A stretch of DNA of 12,553 nucleotides from Avimonoglobus sp965151315 (GTDB lineage: Bacteria; Bacillota; Clostridia; UBA1381), in the NCBI GenBank assembly GCA_965151315.1, contig CBCTZG010000082.1:1-12553 (forward strand), written 5' to 3'. Made by a program: the position numbers and the translations under genes. The notes under the pieces were generated by a model. It ran no database searches and was not told the origin of the DNA. It saw nothing but the letters and a program-made list of their open reading frames with translations. Shown piece by piece: positions 1-6,537 of the stretch (position 1 is its first letter; each line of letters starts with the position of its first letter).

Positions 1-104
1 TGCGCCAGTATTTGATGTCCATTTTCAAGCTCCACTTTAAACATTGCGTTGGGCAGTGTTTCCACAACCTTGCCCTCCAATTCCAAAACATCATCCTTCG
101 CCAA
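1..104 (-). CDS. infA: Translation initiation factor IF-1, 3' part cut by the window edge
   Basis: IF-1 is a single S1/OB-fold protein that binds the 30S A site during initiation. Only the first 34 codons are present, reading MAKDDVLELEGKVVETLPNA and then MFKVELENGHQILA, which is the typical IF-1 N-terminus and first strands of the OB fold. The start is a TTG at 104-102. A GGGAGG Shine-Dalgarno at 113-118 sits 8 nt upstream of it, and the next residues (AKDD) match the family, so no upstream start is needed. The start lies inside the end of the preceding KOW gene, overlapping it by 14 nt in another frame, which suggests coupled translation. The identity is clear; the rest of the gene lies outside the window. 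Confidence 0.95.
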   Translation of the reverse strand, partial: MAKDDVLELEGKVVETLPNAMFKVELENGHQILA

Positions 105-375
105 AGAAAAAACCTCCCTCAAACTGCAATCTATACTTTGCCAGCGCTTTTCTCGCCTGTGTGTTGGTGATCATGCCGCCCTGTGCCAAGATCGTTTCCG
201 GCGCCAGCCCTGTTGGGGCTACATGCTTTCGTTTCTTCCGCTTTGGGCTTTGCACCTTCCGCCGCTTTCCGTCTGCCAGAAGCAGGTATTCGCCCTCGAC
301 CCCGATTACCAGGTAAAGACCGCCCTTCTCCCGGCCCGCCGCGGCGCAGACAACGCTTCCCATACTAAACTCCAT
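91..375 (-). CDS. KOW-domain RNA-binding protein (L14e/L6e/L27e-like), between map and infA
   Basis: A 94-residue basic protein. Residues 4-31 (SMGSVVCAAAGREKGGLYLV and following) resemble a KOW motif. A lysine/arginine-rich stretch follows at 38-51 (KRRKVQSPKRKKRK). The C-terminal helix has the pattern ILAQGGMITNTQARKALAKY. From memory, small KOW proteins of this shape are common between map and infA in Clostridia and are annotated as L14e-like; their role is not established, and ribosome association is an inference. The ATG at 375 was preferred over the non-ATG codon at 405 because the N-terminus MEFSMGSVV fits relatives and a GAGGTG lies just before it, overlapping the map stop. An ATG four codons later is also possible. 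The gene starts 8 nt after map ends and overlaps infA by 14 nt. Confidence 0.85.
   Translation of the reverse strand: MEFSMGSVVCAAAGREKGGLYLVIGVEGEYLLLADGKRRKVQSPKRKKRKHVAPTGLAPETILAQGGMITNTQARKALAKYRLQFEGGFFFGEG
113..118 (-). promoter_or_regulatory. Shine-Dalgarno that fixes the infA TTG start
   Basis: GGGAGG on the minus strand lies 8 nt before the TTG at 104-102. It is embedded in the last codons of the KOW gene. No ATG at a usable distance gives the IF-1 N-terminus, so this site decides the non-ATG start. Confidence 0.8.
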
Positions 376-383
376 CCCGCACC

Positions 384-1130
384 TCATAGGGTCAAAATTT
401 CGCATTCACCCGGCCGGATCAGAATCGTATTTTCATAGTGGGCTGACAGACTGCCGTCTGCAGTCACTACTGTCCAGTCGTCGTCTAAGACGCAGACATC
501 GTAATCTCCCGCATTCACCATGGGCTCTACAGCCAAAGTCATACCGCTGGCCAGCCGTACGCCCCGGCCCGGCCGTCCAAAATTGGGTACGCTGGGATCC
601 TCATGCAGATGCCGGCCAATTCCGTGTCCCACCAAATCCCGGACCACAGAATATCCGTTTTTTTCTACATATTCCTGAATCGCCGCCGACAAATCGCCCA
701 GCTTCGCGCCGTGCTTGGCATACCGGATGCCTTCAAAAAAGCTTTGCTTGGTTACGTCAATCAGCCGCTGGGCCTCCGGTGAAATCTTGCCTACCGGGAA
801 GGTACGGGCTGCGTCACCGTTAAAGCCCTGGATGCAGGCCCCCATATCCACGCTGATAATGTCCCCTTCGGCCAAAATCACATCCCCGCTGGGAATCCCG
901 TGGACGACCTGATCGTTTACCGATGCACAAATACTTCCCGGAAACCCATTATAATGCAGAAAGTTCGGTACAGCGCCTTGGGAAATAATGTAATCATGTG
1001 CGATTTTGTCCAGATGGCGGGTGGACACCCCTGGCCGGATATGCTTTTCAATTTCTAAAAGCGCGTCCCGGGTAATCCTGCACGCAAGCCGCATCTTCTC
1101 AATCTCAGCCTTCGACTTAACCGTTATCAT
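384..1130 (-). CDS. map: Methionine aminopeptidase, type I
   Basis: Cytosolic dinuclear-metal enzyme that removes the initiator methionine from new proteins when the second residue is small. At 248 residues it is the usual length for the short bacterial type Ia form, with no N-terminal zinc or SH3-binding extension. All five metal ligands are present: D95 (SVDMG), D106 (GDAAR), H169 (VGHGIG), E202 (VEPM) and E233 (HYENT). H77 (VVHGIP) and H176 (HLHEDP) correspond to the substrate-binding histidines. An AGGAG lies 9 nt before the ATG. The gene begins 26 nt after adk, an adk-map order usual in Gram-positive spc clusters. Expression should follow that of the ribosomal proteins. Identity is secure. 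Confidence 0.98.
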   Translation of the reverse strand: MITVKSKAEIEKMRLACRITRDALLEIEKHIRPGVSTRHLDKIAHDYIISQGAVPNFLHYNGFPGSICASVNDQVVHGIPSGDVILAEGDIISVDMGACIQGFNGDAARTFPVGKISPEAQRLIDVTKQSFFEGIRYAKHGAKLGDLSAAIQEYVEKNGYSVVRDLVGHGIGRHLHEDPSVPNFGRPGRGVRLASGMTLAVEPMVNAGDYDVCVLDDDWTVVTADGSLSAHYENTILIRPGECEILTL

Positions 1131-1156
1131 ACATTACATCTCCTAAAGCCTTCCGC

Positions 1157-1792
1157 TTATTCCAGCCCAAGCGCCCGGGCTACTTCCTTCGTCGTATCCG
1201 AAAGCTCCTCCTGGCCGTAAGCTACAACCAGCTTCCCTTGCTTTTGATAATATTCTTTAATTGGCTCTGTCTGATCGTGATAAATCTGGATCCTGTTTTT
1301 TACAGTTTCCTCGTTGTCATCAGCCCGCTGGATCAGCGCGCCGCCGCATACATCGCAAATCCCTTCCTTTTGGGTAGGCTTATAAAGCACATGATAGGGC
1401 GTCCCGCATTCCTTGCACTCCCGCCGGCCGGACAAACGATTCACAATCGTTTCATCAGAAACCTCCAAGGATAAAACCTTATCGATCTCCACACCGGACT
1501 GGGTTAAGGCCTCGGCCTGGGCCGTCGTTCGCGGGAAGCCATCCAGGATAAACCCCTTTTTGCAGTCATCCTGGCTCAGCCGCTCCTTTACGATACCGAC
1601 AACAACGTCGTCTGGGACAAGCCGGCCGGAATCAATATATTCCTTGGCCATTTTGCCCAGCTCCGTCCCTTCTCTGATGGCAGTCCTCAACATTACCCCC
1701 GTTGAGATGGTTTCCACACCAAGCCGTTTTGATAAAATCTCCGCCTGGGTACCCTTCCCCGCACCCGGAGGTCCTAATAAAATCAGTTTCAT
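1157..1792 (-). CDS. adk: Adenylate kinase with a zinc-binding LID
   Basis: Converts ATP + AMP to 2 ADP in the cytosol and balances the adenylate pool. It has 211 residues. The P-loop GPPGAGKGTQ is at 7-16 and the signature FILDGFPRT at 81-89. The LID domain carries four cysteines at 126, 129, 146 and 149 (two CxxC pairs), the structural zinc site common in Gram-positive enzymes, followed by the RADDNEET motif. The usual ISTGDMLR reads ISTGVMLR, so residue 33 is Val where Asp or Asn is more usual; the codon is GTA and the frame is intact around it. An AAAGGTGG Shine-Dalgarno precedes the ATG, which lies 19 nt after secY. The enzyme is expected to be active. Confidence 0.98.
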   Translation of the reverse strand: MKLILLGPPGAGKGTQAEILSKRLGVETISTGVMLRTAIREGTELGKMAKEYIDSGRLVPDDVVVGIVKERLSQDDCKKGFILDGFPRTTAQAEALTQSGVEIDKVLSLEVSDETIVNRLSGRRECKECGTPYHVLYKPTQKEGICDVCGGALIQRADDNEETVKNRIQIYHDQTEPIKEYYQKQGKLVVAYGQEELSDTTKEVARALGLE

Positions 1793-1811
1793 TCGATTGC
1801 CACCTTTCTTC

Positions 1812-3140
1812 TTATTCCAAGAAGCCTCTGTAATGCCGCATTGTCATCTGGGATTCAATCTGCCGGACAGTTTCTAAGGCCACGCCTTCCATAATCAGCA
1901 GGGATGTACCGCCGATCTGCAGGCCCTGGATTCCGAAAATCGCGCCTACAATGATTGGCAATACTGCAATGATCCCCAGGAAAACTGCCCCGGCCAGGTT
2001 CAGCCGATTCGCGACCTTGGAAATAAAGTCGCTTGTCGGCTTACCGGGCCGATAGCCCGGGATATAGCCGCCGCTCTTCTTCATATTGTTCGCCATTTCG
2101 ATGGGATTGAACTGGATGGCGGAATAGAAGTATGTGAAGAAGAGGATCAGCAGGAAATACAGGATCGCGTATACCAGCGTTGTCCACCAAGGGCCTGTTG
2201 TGTTCAGGCAGCTCAAAAGATAGTATCCAATGCCGGATGTCGGCATCTGGTTCCCGGAAGCCAGCCGGACGATAGTCGCCGGGAAGGCCATAATGCTGGA
2301 AGCAAAGATAATCGGCATAACGCCGCCCATAACAACCTTGATCGGGATATTGGTACTCTGCCCGCCGTACATTTTCCGGCCGACAACACGCTTCGCGTAC
2401 TGCACCGGGATCCGCCGCTCTGCTGTATTGAACAGGACAACGAATACGATCGCTGCAATGGCCACGATAACAATACCTGCAACAATCAGCACACTCTTTA
2501 CTGATACGTTAGCCGCCAAATATTGATTATAAATCATAACGATTGCAGACGGGATCCGGGATACGATACCTGCAAAGATGATCAGGGAAACACCGTTCCC
2601 CAAGCCTTTTTCCGTAATCAACTCACCCAGCCAGATGATAAACGCCGTACCTGCCGTAAAGGTCAGGGTAATGACAAAGAACGTCAGCCAGGACTCGTTC
2701 ATGATCACTGTGGTATTGGACTCAACACCCATGTTGTGCAGAGTCACATATAACCCTGCGCCCTGGACAAACGCCAGGATAATTCCCACATACCTTGTAA
2801 TCCGGTTAATTTTTTTCCGGCCTTCCACGCCTTCTTTGGCCAGCCGCTCTAAAGCGGGGATGGCTACAGTCAAAAGCTGGATAATAATGGATGCGTTGAT
2901 GTACGGGGACACACCCATAGCCATTACGGTAGCGTTAGAAAAGGCGCCGCCGGTAAATACGTCAAACAGGGAGAACAAATCTGTTCCGCCGCCGCTTAAA
3001 AAGGTTTGCATAGCCTCCGGGCTTAAAAAGGGTACCGGAATATGCGCGCCAAAGCGAAAAACAATCAGCATTAAAAGTGTAAAGAAAATTCTGCGTCTTA
3101 AATCAGGGATTTTAAATGCATTTTTAATTGTCTGAAACAC
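1812..3140 (-). CDS. secY: Protein translocase channel subunit SecY
   Basis: Core of the SecYEG channel in the cytoplasmic membrane, which exports unfolded proteins and inserts membrane proteins. The 442 residues give ten hydrophobic segments, roughly at 17-36, 70-92, 115-134, 150-171, 183-204, 215-238, 268-290, 318-340, 381-402 and 404-420. Family landmarks include the cytosolic loop RRIPVQYAKR (242-251), the loop GGYIPGYRPGKPT (357-369) used for SecA and ribosome contact, and a glycine-rich plug region near 49-66. The start is GTG at 3140, one base after the rplO stop; its Shine-Dalgarno GAGGTG is written in the codons of the last L15 residues (EVI). Identity is secure; helix limits are by eye. 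Confidence 0.98.
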   Translation of the reverse strand: MFQTIKNAFKIPDLRRRIFFTLLMLIVFRFGAHIPVPFLSPEAMQTFLSGGGTDLFSLFDVFTGGAFSNATVMAMGVSPYINASIIIQLLTVAIPALERLAKEGVEGRKKINRITRYVGIILAFVQGAGLYVTLHNMGVESNTTVIMNESWLTFFVITLTFTAGTAFIIWLGELITEKGLGNGVSLIIFAGIVSRIPSAIVMIYNQYLAANVSVKSVLIVAGIVIVAIAAIVFVVLFNTAERRIPVQYAKRVVGRKMYGGQSTNIPIKVVMGGVMPIIFASSIMAFPATIVRLASGNQMPTSGIGYYLLSCLNTTGPWWTTLVYAILYFLLILFFTYFYSAIQFNPIEMANNMKKSGGYIPGYRPGKPTSDFISKVANRLNLAGAVFLGIIAVLPIIVGAIFGIQGLQIGGTSLLIMEGVALETVRQIESQMTMRHYRGFLE

Positions 3141-3141
3141 T

Positions 3142-3582
3142 TTAAATCACCTCTGCCTTTCCGCCTGCCTTTTCAATCTTTTCAGCGGCAGACGCAGAGA
3201 ATTTAGCCACCTTTACCGTCAATTTTTTGGTAAGCTCTCCGCGGCCCAAAATCTTTACGCCGTCCAGGATTTTGCTGATTACGCCAGTTTCCTTCAACAG
3301 CTCTGCTGTTACCTCAGTACCGTCGTCAAACCGTTCCAAAGCCTCTACATTGATGGTAACGTATTCTTTCGCAAATATATTCGTAAAACCTCTTTTCGGC
3401 AAACGTCTGTAAAGAGGCATCTGACCGCCTTCAAAGCCCGGTCTCACACCGCCGCCGGAACGCGCCTTCTGGCCCTTATGGCCCTTGCCGGAAGTTTTAC
3501 CGTTGCCGGACCCAATACCGCGGCCGACTCTTTTTACCTTTTTGGCGGAGCCTTCTGCGGGCTGCAGTTCGTCTAATCTCAT
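3142..3582 (-). CDS. rplO: 50S ribosomal protein L15
   Basis: L15 is a late-assembly 50S protein whose long N-terminal arm threads into 23S rRNA. The 146-residue length is typical. The glycine- and lysine-rich arm at 19-56 (VGRGIGSGNGKTSGKGHKGQ and on through RSGGGVRPGFEGGQ) is the family hallmark, followed by PLYRRLPKRGF. The globular C-terminal half carries the usual alternating ILGRGELTKKLTVKVAKFSA pattern. A GGAGGTG lies 6 nt before the ATG. It follows rpmD by 28 nt and ends one base before secY, so it sits at the junction between ribosomal and secretion genes. Confidence 0.98.
   Translation of the reverse strand: MRLDELQPAEGSAKKVKRVGRGIGSGNGKTSGKGHKGQKARSGGGVRPGFEGGQMPLYRRLPKRGFTNIFAKEYVTINVEALERFDDGTEVTAELLKETGVISKILDGVKILGRGELTKKLTVKVAKFSASAAEKIEKAGGKAEVI
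3148..3153 (-). promoter_or_regulatory. secY Shine-Dalgarno embedded in the end of rplO
   Basis: GAGGTG lies 7 nt before the secY GTG and doubles as the Glu-Val codons at the end of L15. With only one base between the rplO stop and the secY start, SecY synthesis is probably coupled to L15 translation. Confidence 0.75.
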
Positions 3583-3610
3583 TTGCTACACCTCCTTCTT
3601 GTCGATTTCC

Positions 3611-3790
3611 TTAGTTTTCCTCAACCTCAACTAAATGAGATACTTTTTTGATCATGCCCCGGATCTGCGGTGTATCATTATGCTCCACAACACTCCGGAT
3701 TTTTCTCAGGCCCAAAGCCTGAACGGTTGCAATCTGATCCTTTTTGCAGCCGATGGTGCTCTTGACCAGCTTAACACTCAATTTTGCCAT
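3611..3790 (-). CDS. rpmD: 50S ribosomal protein L30
   Basis: A 59-residue protein found by translating the gap between rpsE and rplO. It reads MAKLSVKLVKSTIGCKKDQI, then ATVQALGLRKIRSVVEHNDT, then PQIRGMIKKVSHLVEVEEN. The ALGLRKI motif near 25-31 and the PQIRGMI..V.HLV ending are diagnostic of bacterial L30. L30 is a small ferredoxin-like-fold protein on the 50S near 5S rRNA and is absent from some lineages. The start follows rpsE by 14 nt, with a pyrimidine-rich plus-strand stretch (GCCTCCTTA) giving a good AAGGAGG Shine-Dalgarno. The IGCKKDQ segment replaces the more usual IGRPKKQ, a mild variation. Confidence 0.97.
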   Translation of the reverse strand: MAKLSVKLVKSTIGCKKDQIATVQALGLRKIRSVVEHNDTPQIRGMIKKVSHLVEVEEN

Positions 3791-3804
3791 GATGCGCTGC
3801 CTCC

Positions 3805-4308
3805 TTAACCTTTGATCTCATCAACGGTTTTGCCTCTGAGCTTCGCAACCTCATCCGCCTGCTTCAAATCAGCTAAACCGGCAATCGTCGCTTTTACTAC
3901 GTTCTTTTTATTGTTGGAACGCAGGCACTTTGTTCTGATATCCTGAATACCCGCAAGCTCCAGCACAGCTCTGGCTGCGCCGCCTGCGATAACGCCGGTA
4001 CCCTGGGAAGCCGGCTTGATCAGAACCCGGCCTGCGCCGAATTCACCGATGACTTCATGGGGGATGGTGGTGCCGACTCTGGGAACCGTGATCATGTTCT
4101 TTTTCGCGTCCTCGATACCCTTTCGGATCGCATCCGGGATTTCAGCCGCTTTTCCTGTGCCGCAGCCAACGTGACCATTGCCGTCGCCGACAACCATCAG
4201 CGCGCTGAACCGGAATGTCCGGCCGCCCTTAACAACCTTGGCAACACGGTTTATTTCAACTAATTTTTCTTGTAAATCCAATGTTGATGCGTCAATTCTC
4301 TCAGTCAC
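3805..4308 (-). CDS. rpsE: 30S ribosomal protein S5
   Basis: S5 sits at the mRNA entry region and near the 30S neck, where it affects decoding accuracy and subunit movement. The 167-residue length is typical. The dsRBD-like N-terminal domain contains KVVKGGRTFRFSALMVVGDG (24-43), whose loop is where spectinomycin-resistance changes occur in this family; it looks wild type. The C-terminal domain has the GAGRVLIKPASQGTGVIAGG stretch (91-110). The start is GTG at 4308, with AGGAGGT 7 nt upstream at 4316-4322; the MTERIDA N-terminus fits relatives. It follows rplR by 16 nt. Identity is secure. Confidence 0.98.
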   Translation of the reverse strand: MTERIDASTLDLQEKLVEINRVAKVVKGGRTFRFSALMVVGDGNGHVGCGTGKAAEIPDAIRKGIEDAKKNMITVPRVGTTIPHEVIGEFGAGRVLIKPASQGTGVIAGGAARAVLELAGIQDIRTKCLRSNNKKNVVKATIAGLADLKQADEVAKLRGKTVDEIKG

Positions 4309-4324
4309 AATATCTACCTCCTTC

Positions 4325-4684
4325 TTAGAATTCTAAGCCGCCCTCTCTTGCGCCTTCCGCAAGAGCGGCAACTCTGCCGTGATAAATGTATCCGCCTCTG
4401 TCGAATACCACAGTTTTAATTCCTTTTTCCAAGGCCCGTTCCGCAACCATCTTGCCGACAGTCTTCGCCGCCTCGATGTTGCCGCCCTTACCCTGGAAAC
4501 TCTTATCCATACTGGAGGCACTGACCAAGGTCACACCTTTTGTATCGTCGATGATCTGTGCGTAGATATGATTCAAACTTCTGAAAACGTTCAAGCGAGG
4601 TTTCTCCGCTGTGCCGGAGATGTTCTTTCTTACTCTCTGATGACGTCTCAGTCTTGCAACATTGCTATTTTGCTTTTTTATCAT
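4325..4684 (-). CDS. rplR: 50S ribosomal protein L18
   Basis: L18 binds 5S rRNA and helps dock it on the 50S central protuberance together with L5. The 119-residue length is usual for Gram-positive L18. The basic N-terminal tail (RLRRHQRVRKNISGT, 12-26) is followed by the family block PRLNVFRSLNHIYAQIIDD and ends with FDRGGYIYHGRVAALAEGAREGG in two typical pieces, giving the expected ...GLEF end. The ATG is preceded by AAAGGAGA. It lies 17 nt after rplF and 16 nt before rpsE. Confidence 0.98.
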   Translation of the reverse strand: MIKKQNSNVARLRRHQRVRKNISGTAEKPRLNVFRSLNHIYAQIIDDTKGVTLVSASSMDKSFQGKGGNIEAAKTVGKMVAERALEKGIKTVVFDRGGYIYHGRVAALAEGAREGGLEF

Positions 4685-4701
4685 GGAAGAACTCTCCTTT
4701 C

Positions 4702-5250
4702 TTATTTCTTCTTAGCGCCTGCTTTACCCTCTTTGCGCCGGATTACCTCGTCAACATACTTAATACCCTTGCCCTTATACGGCTCCGGCATTCTGTATTC
4801 TCTGATCTTTGCCGCGGTCTCGCCCACAGCCTCTTTGTTAGCGCCCTTGACGATAATCTTGTTGGGGGCAGGAACTTCTAATGTAATGCCCTCAGCCGCT
4901 GTATACTCTACAGGGTGAGAATAGCCCAGGCTCAGGACCAGGGTTTTTCCCTGCATCTGCGCTCTGTAACCAACGCCGTTGATCTCCAGCTCCTTGGTAA
5001 AGCCGGTGGTTACGCCAACTACCATGTTGTTCAACAACGTTCTGGTCAGGCCGTGCAGCGCCTTATGCTGCTTTTCTTCCGTAGGCCGGGAAACAGTAAT
5101 TGTACCTGCTTCCGCCTTAATAATCATATCGGGATGAAGCTTTCTGGTCAGGGTTCCGTTGGGGCCCTTGACGGTGACTTCATTATCCTGGCCGATCTTG
5201 ACATCCACACCCGCAGGCACGGTGATCGGCATTCTGCCAATTCTTGACAT
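4702..5250 (-). CDS. rplF: 50S ribosomal protein L6
   Basis: L6 lies near the GTPase-associated centre of the 50S, next to the sarcin-ricin loop. The 182 residues form two copies of the same fold; the second half carries the signature PEPYKGKGIKY near 154-164. The N-terminus MSRIGRMPITVPAGV is canonical. The C-terminus ends in a lysine-rich tail (KAGAKKK). AGGAGG lies 8 nt upstream of the ATG. A 73-nt spacer separates it from rpsH, longer than most here, and this spacer contains a 7-bp hairpin (5279-5297). Confidence 0.98.
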   Translation of the reverse strand: MSRIGRMPITVPAGVDVKIGQDNEVTVKGPNGTLTRKLHPDMIIKAEAGTITVSRPTEEKQHKALHGLTRTLLNNMVVGVTTGFTKELEINGVGYRAQMQGKTLVLSLGYSHPVEYTAAEGITLEVPAPNKIIVKGANKEAVGETAAKIREYRMPEPYKGKGIKYVDEVIRRKEGKAGAKKK

Positions 5251-5278
5251 GTATTTGTCCTCCTAACTTAAATTTTCT

Positions 5279-5297
5279 CTGCGCCGCTGGGGCACAG
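5279..5297 (-). other. Inverted repeat in the rpsH-rplF spacer
   Basis: On the mRNA strand CTGTGCC, loop CCAGC, GGCGCAG can form a 7-bp stem with one G-U pair. It begins 27 nt after the rpsH stop and ends 28 nt before rplF. No T-run follows, so it is not an intrinsic terminator. It could be a processing or translational-control element, or chance. Confidence 0.35.
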
Positions 5298-5323
5298 GGT
5301 TTTCAGTTTTCCGGCAAATCGTA

Positions 5324-5722
5324 TTACCAAATGAATGCTAAAACTTCGCCGCCGATATTCTGGCTTCTCGCCTTTTTGTCAGTCATAATACCCTTCGAGG
5401 TGGAAATGATCGCAACGCCCAGGCCCTTTAAAACTCTAGGAAGCTCCTCAGCGCCGGCATAGATCCGCAGACCCGGCTTGGAAACCCGCTTTAAGCCGCT
5501 GATAACCTTTTCCTTGTTGGGGCCGTATTTCAGCGCAATGCGGATAACACCCTGCTTTCCATCTTCAATAATCTGATAGCTCTTAATATAACCCTCTTCA
5601 TCCAGGATCTCAGCGATCGCTTTCTTCATGTTTGAAGCGGGGACGTCAACTGTTTCGTGCTTCGCAGAGTTGGCGTTCCGGATACGGGTCAGCATATCTG
5701 CGATAGGATCAGTGATTTGCAT
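5324..5722 (-). CDS. rpsH: 30S ribosomal protein S8
   Basis: S8 binds the central domain of 16S rRNA early in 30S assembly. In E. coli it also represses the spc operon by binding a mimic on the rplE mRNA; no such site was recognised here. The 132-residue length is standard. The N-terminus MQITDPIADMLTRIRNA and the C-terminal motif ISTSKGIMTDKKAR followed by GGEVLAFIW are diagnostic. AAGGAGGT lies 7 nt before the ATG. It follows rpsN by 44 nt and is followed by a long 73-nt spacer before rplF. Confidence 0.98.
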   Translation of the reverse strand: MQITDPIADMLTRIRNANSAKHETVDVPASNMKKAIAEILDEEGYIKSYQIIEDGKQGVIRIALKYGPNKEKVISGLKRVSKPGLRIYAGAEELPRVLKGLGVAIISTSKGIMTDKKARSQNIGGEVLAFIW

Positions 5723-5766
5723 TAAATTTACCTCCTTCCAAATTCTTCAGGAATTCTGCTCTACTC

Positions 5767-5952
5767 TTACCAGCTGGCTTTCTTCACACCGGGGATCTGG
5801 CCCTTGTATGCTAATTCTCTGAAGCAGATCCGGCAGATGCCGAACTTACGCAGGTATGCGTGGGGCCGTCCGCAGATTTTGCATCTGGTATAGGCCTGTG
5901 TTGAATGTCTCGGCTTTCTCTGCTGTTTCAAAATCATAGCTTTCTTTGCCAT
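5767..5952 (-). CDS. rpsZ: 30S ribosomal protein S14, zinc-ribbon (type Z) form
   Basis: S14 is a late-binding 30S head protein. This is the short, 61-residue zinc form: C24 and C27 (RCKICGRP) and C40 and C43 (GICRICFREL) form a Cys4 site, and the protein ends in the typical GQIPGVKKASW. Many Gram-positives also carry a longer zinc-free S14 elsewhere that replaces this one under zinc shortage; whether this genome does cannot be seen. A GGAGGA Shine-Dalgarno precedes the ATG. It lies 17 nt after rplE and 44 nt before rpsH, its normal spc position. The gene is often named rpsN. Confidence 0.97.
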   Translation of the reverse strand: MAKKAMILKQQRKPRHSTQAYTRCKICGRPHAYLRKFGICRICFRELAYKGQIPGVKKASW

Positions 5953-5969
5953 AAGCTTTCCTCCTCCAA

Positions 5970-6512
5970 TTAGCTGCGGGTAAACGGAGCGCCCATCAGG
6001 CTCAGCATTTCCCGGGCCTCTTCGTCCGTCTTCGCAGTGGTCACGATAATAATATCCATACCTCTGATCTTATCAATCTTATCGTAGTCGATTTCCGGGA
6101 AAATCAGCTGTTCCTTAACGCCTAGGGAATAGTTTCCTCTGCCGTCAAAGGAATTGGGGTTGATGCCTCTGAAGTCTCTAACACGGGGCAGTGCCACGTT
6201 TAAGAGTCTGTCCAGGAACTCGTACATTTTCGCGGAGCGCAGTGTTACCTTGCAGCCGATATTCATGCCTTCTCTGAGCTTAAAGTTCGCTACAGACTTC
6301 CGGGCCTTGGTCACAACCGGCTTCTGGCCGGTGATAAGGGCTAAGTCGTTGCAGGCAGCCTCGATCGCCTTGGGGTTGTCCTTGGCGTCGCTCATACCGA
6401 TATTGATCACGATCTTTTCCAGCTTCGGGATCTGCATAGGGCTTTTGTAGCCGAACTTTGTCATAAGAGCAGGCGCTACTTCATTTTTATATTTTTCAAG
6501 CATTCTTGCCAT
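5970..6512 (-). CDS. rplE: 50S ribosomal protein L5
   Basis: L5 binds 5S rRNA and contacts the P-site tRNA from the central protuberance. The 180-residue length is normal. Landmarks include QIPKLEKIVINIGMSDA (28-44), the block TGQKPVVTKARKSVANFKLR and the ending KTDEEAREMLSLMGAPF. The ATG giving MARMLEKYKNEV was kept because GGAGGT is 10 nt upstream; an ATG three codons later would be 19 nt from it. It follows rplX by 25 nt. In E. coli the start of this gene holds the S8 repressor site; I could not find an equivalent fold here by eye. Confidence 0.98.
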   Translation of the reverse strand: MARMLEKYKNEVAPALMTKFGYKSPMQIPKLEKIVINIGMSDAKDNPKAIEAACNDLALITGQKPVVTKARKSVANFKLREGMNIGCKVTLRSAKMYEFLDRLLNVALPRVRDFRGINPNSFDGRGNYSLGVKEQLIFPEIDYDKIDKIRGMDIIIVTTAKTDEEAREMLSLMGAPFTRS

Positions 6513-6537
6513 TTTCGAATGTACCTCCTCTCAGCGA

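Noticed and set aside
49..438. 129-codon plus-strand frame over infA, the KOW gene and map
   Set aside because: All three minus-strand genes are supported by family motifs; the plus frame has none.
2578..3135. 185-codon plus-strand frame opposite secY
   Set aside because: Shadow of SecY; its composition mirrors the hydrophobic codons of the real strand, and no family is recognisable.
4379..4918. 179-codon plus-strand frame opposite rplR and rplF
   Set aside because: It spans two real minus-strand genes and their gap, with no ribosome-binding site or known motif.
5741..5755. AATTC-N5-GAATT inverted repeat in the rpsN-rpsH gap
   Set aside because: Only 5 bp with mostly A-T pairs, no T-run and no conserved context; likely chance.
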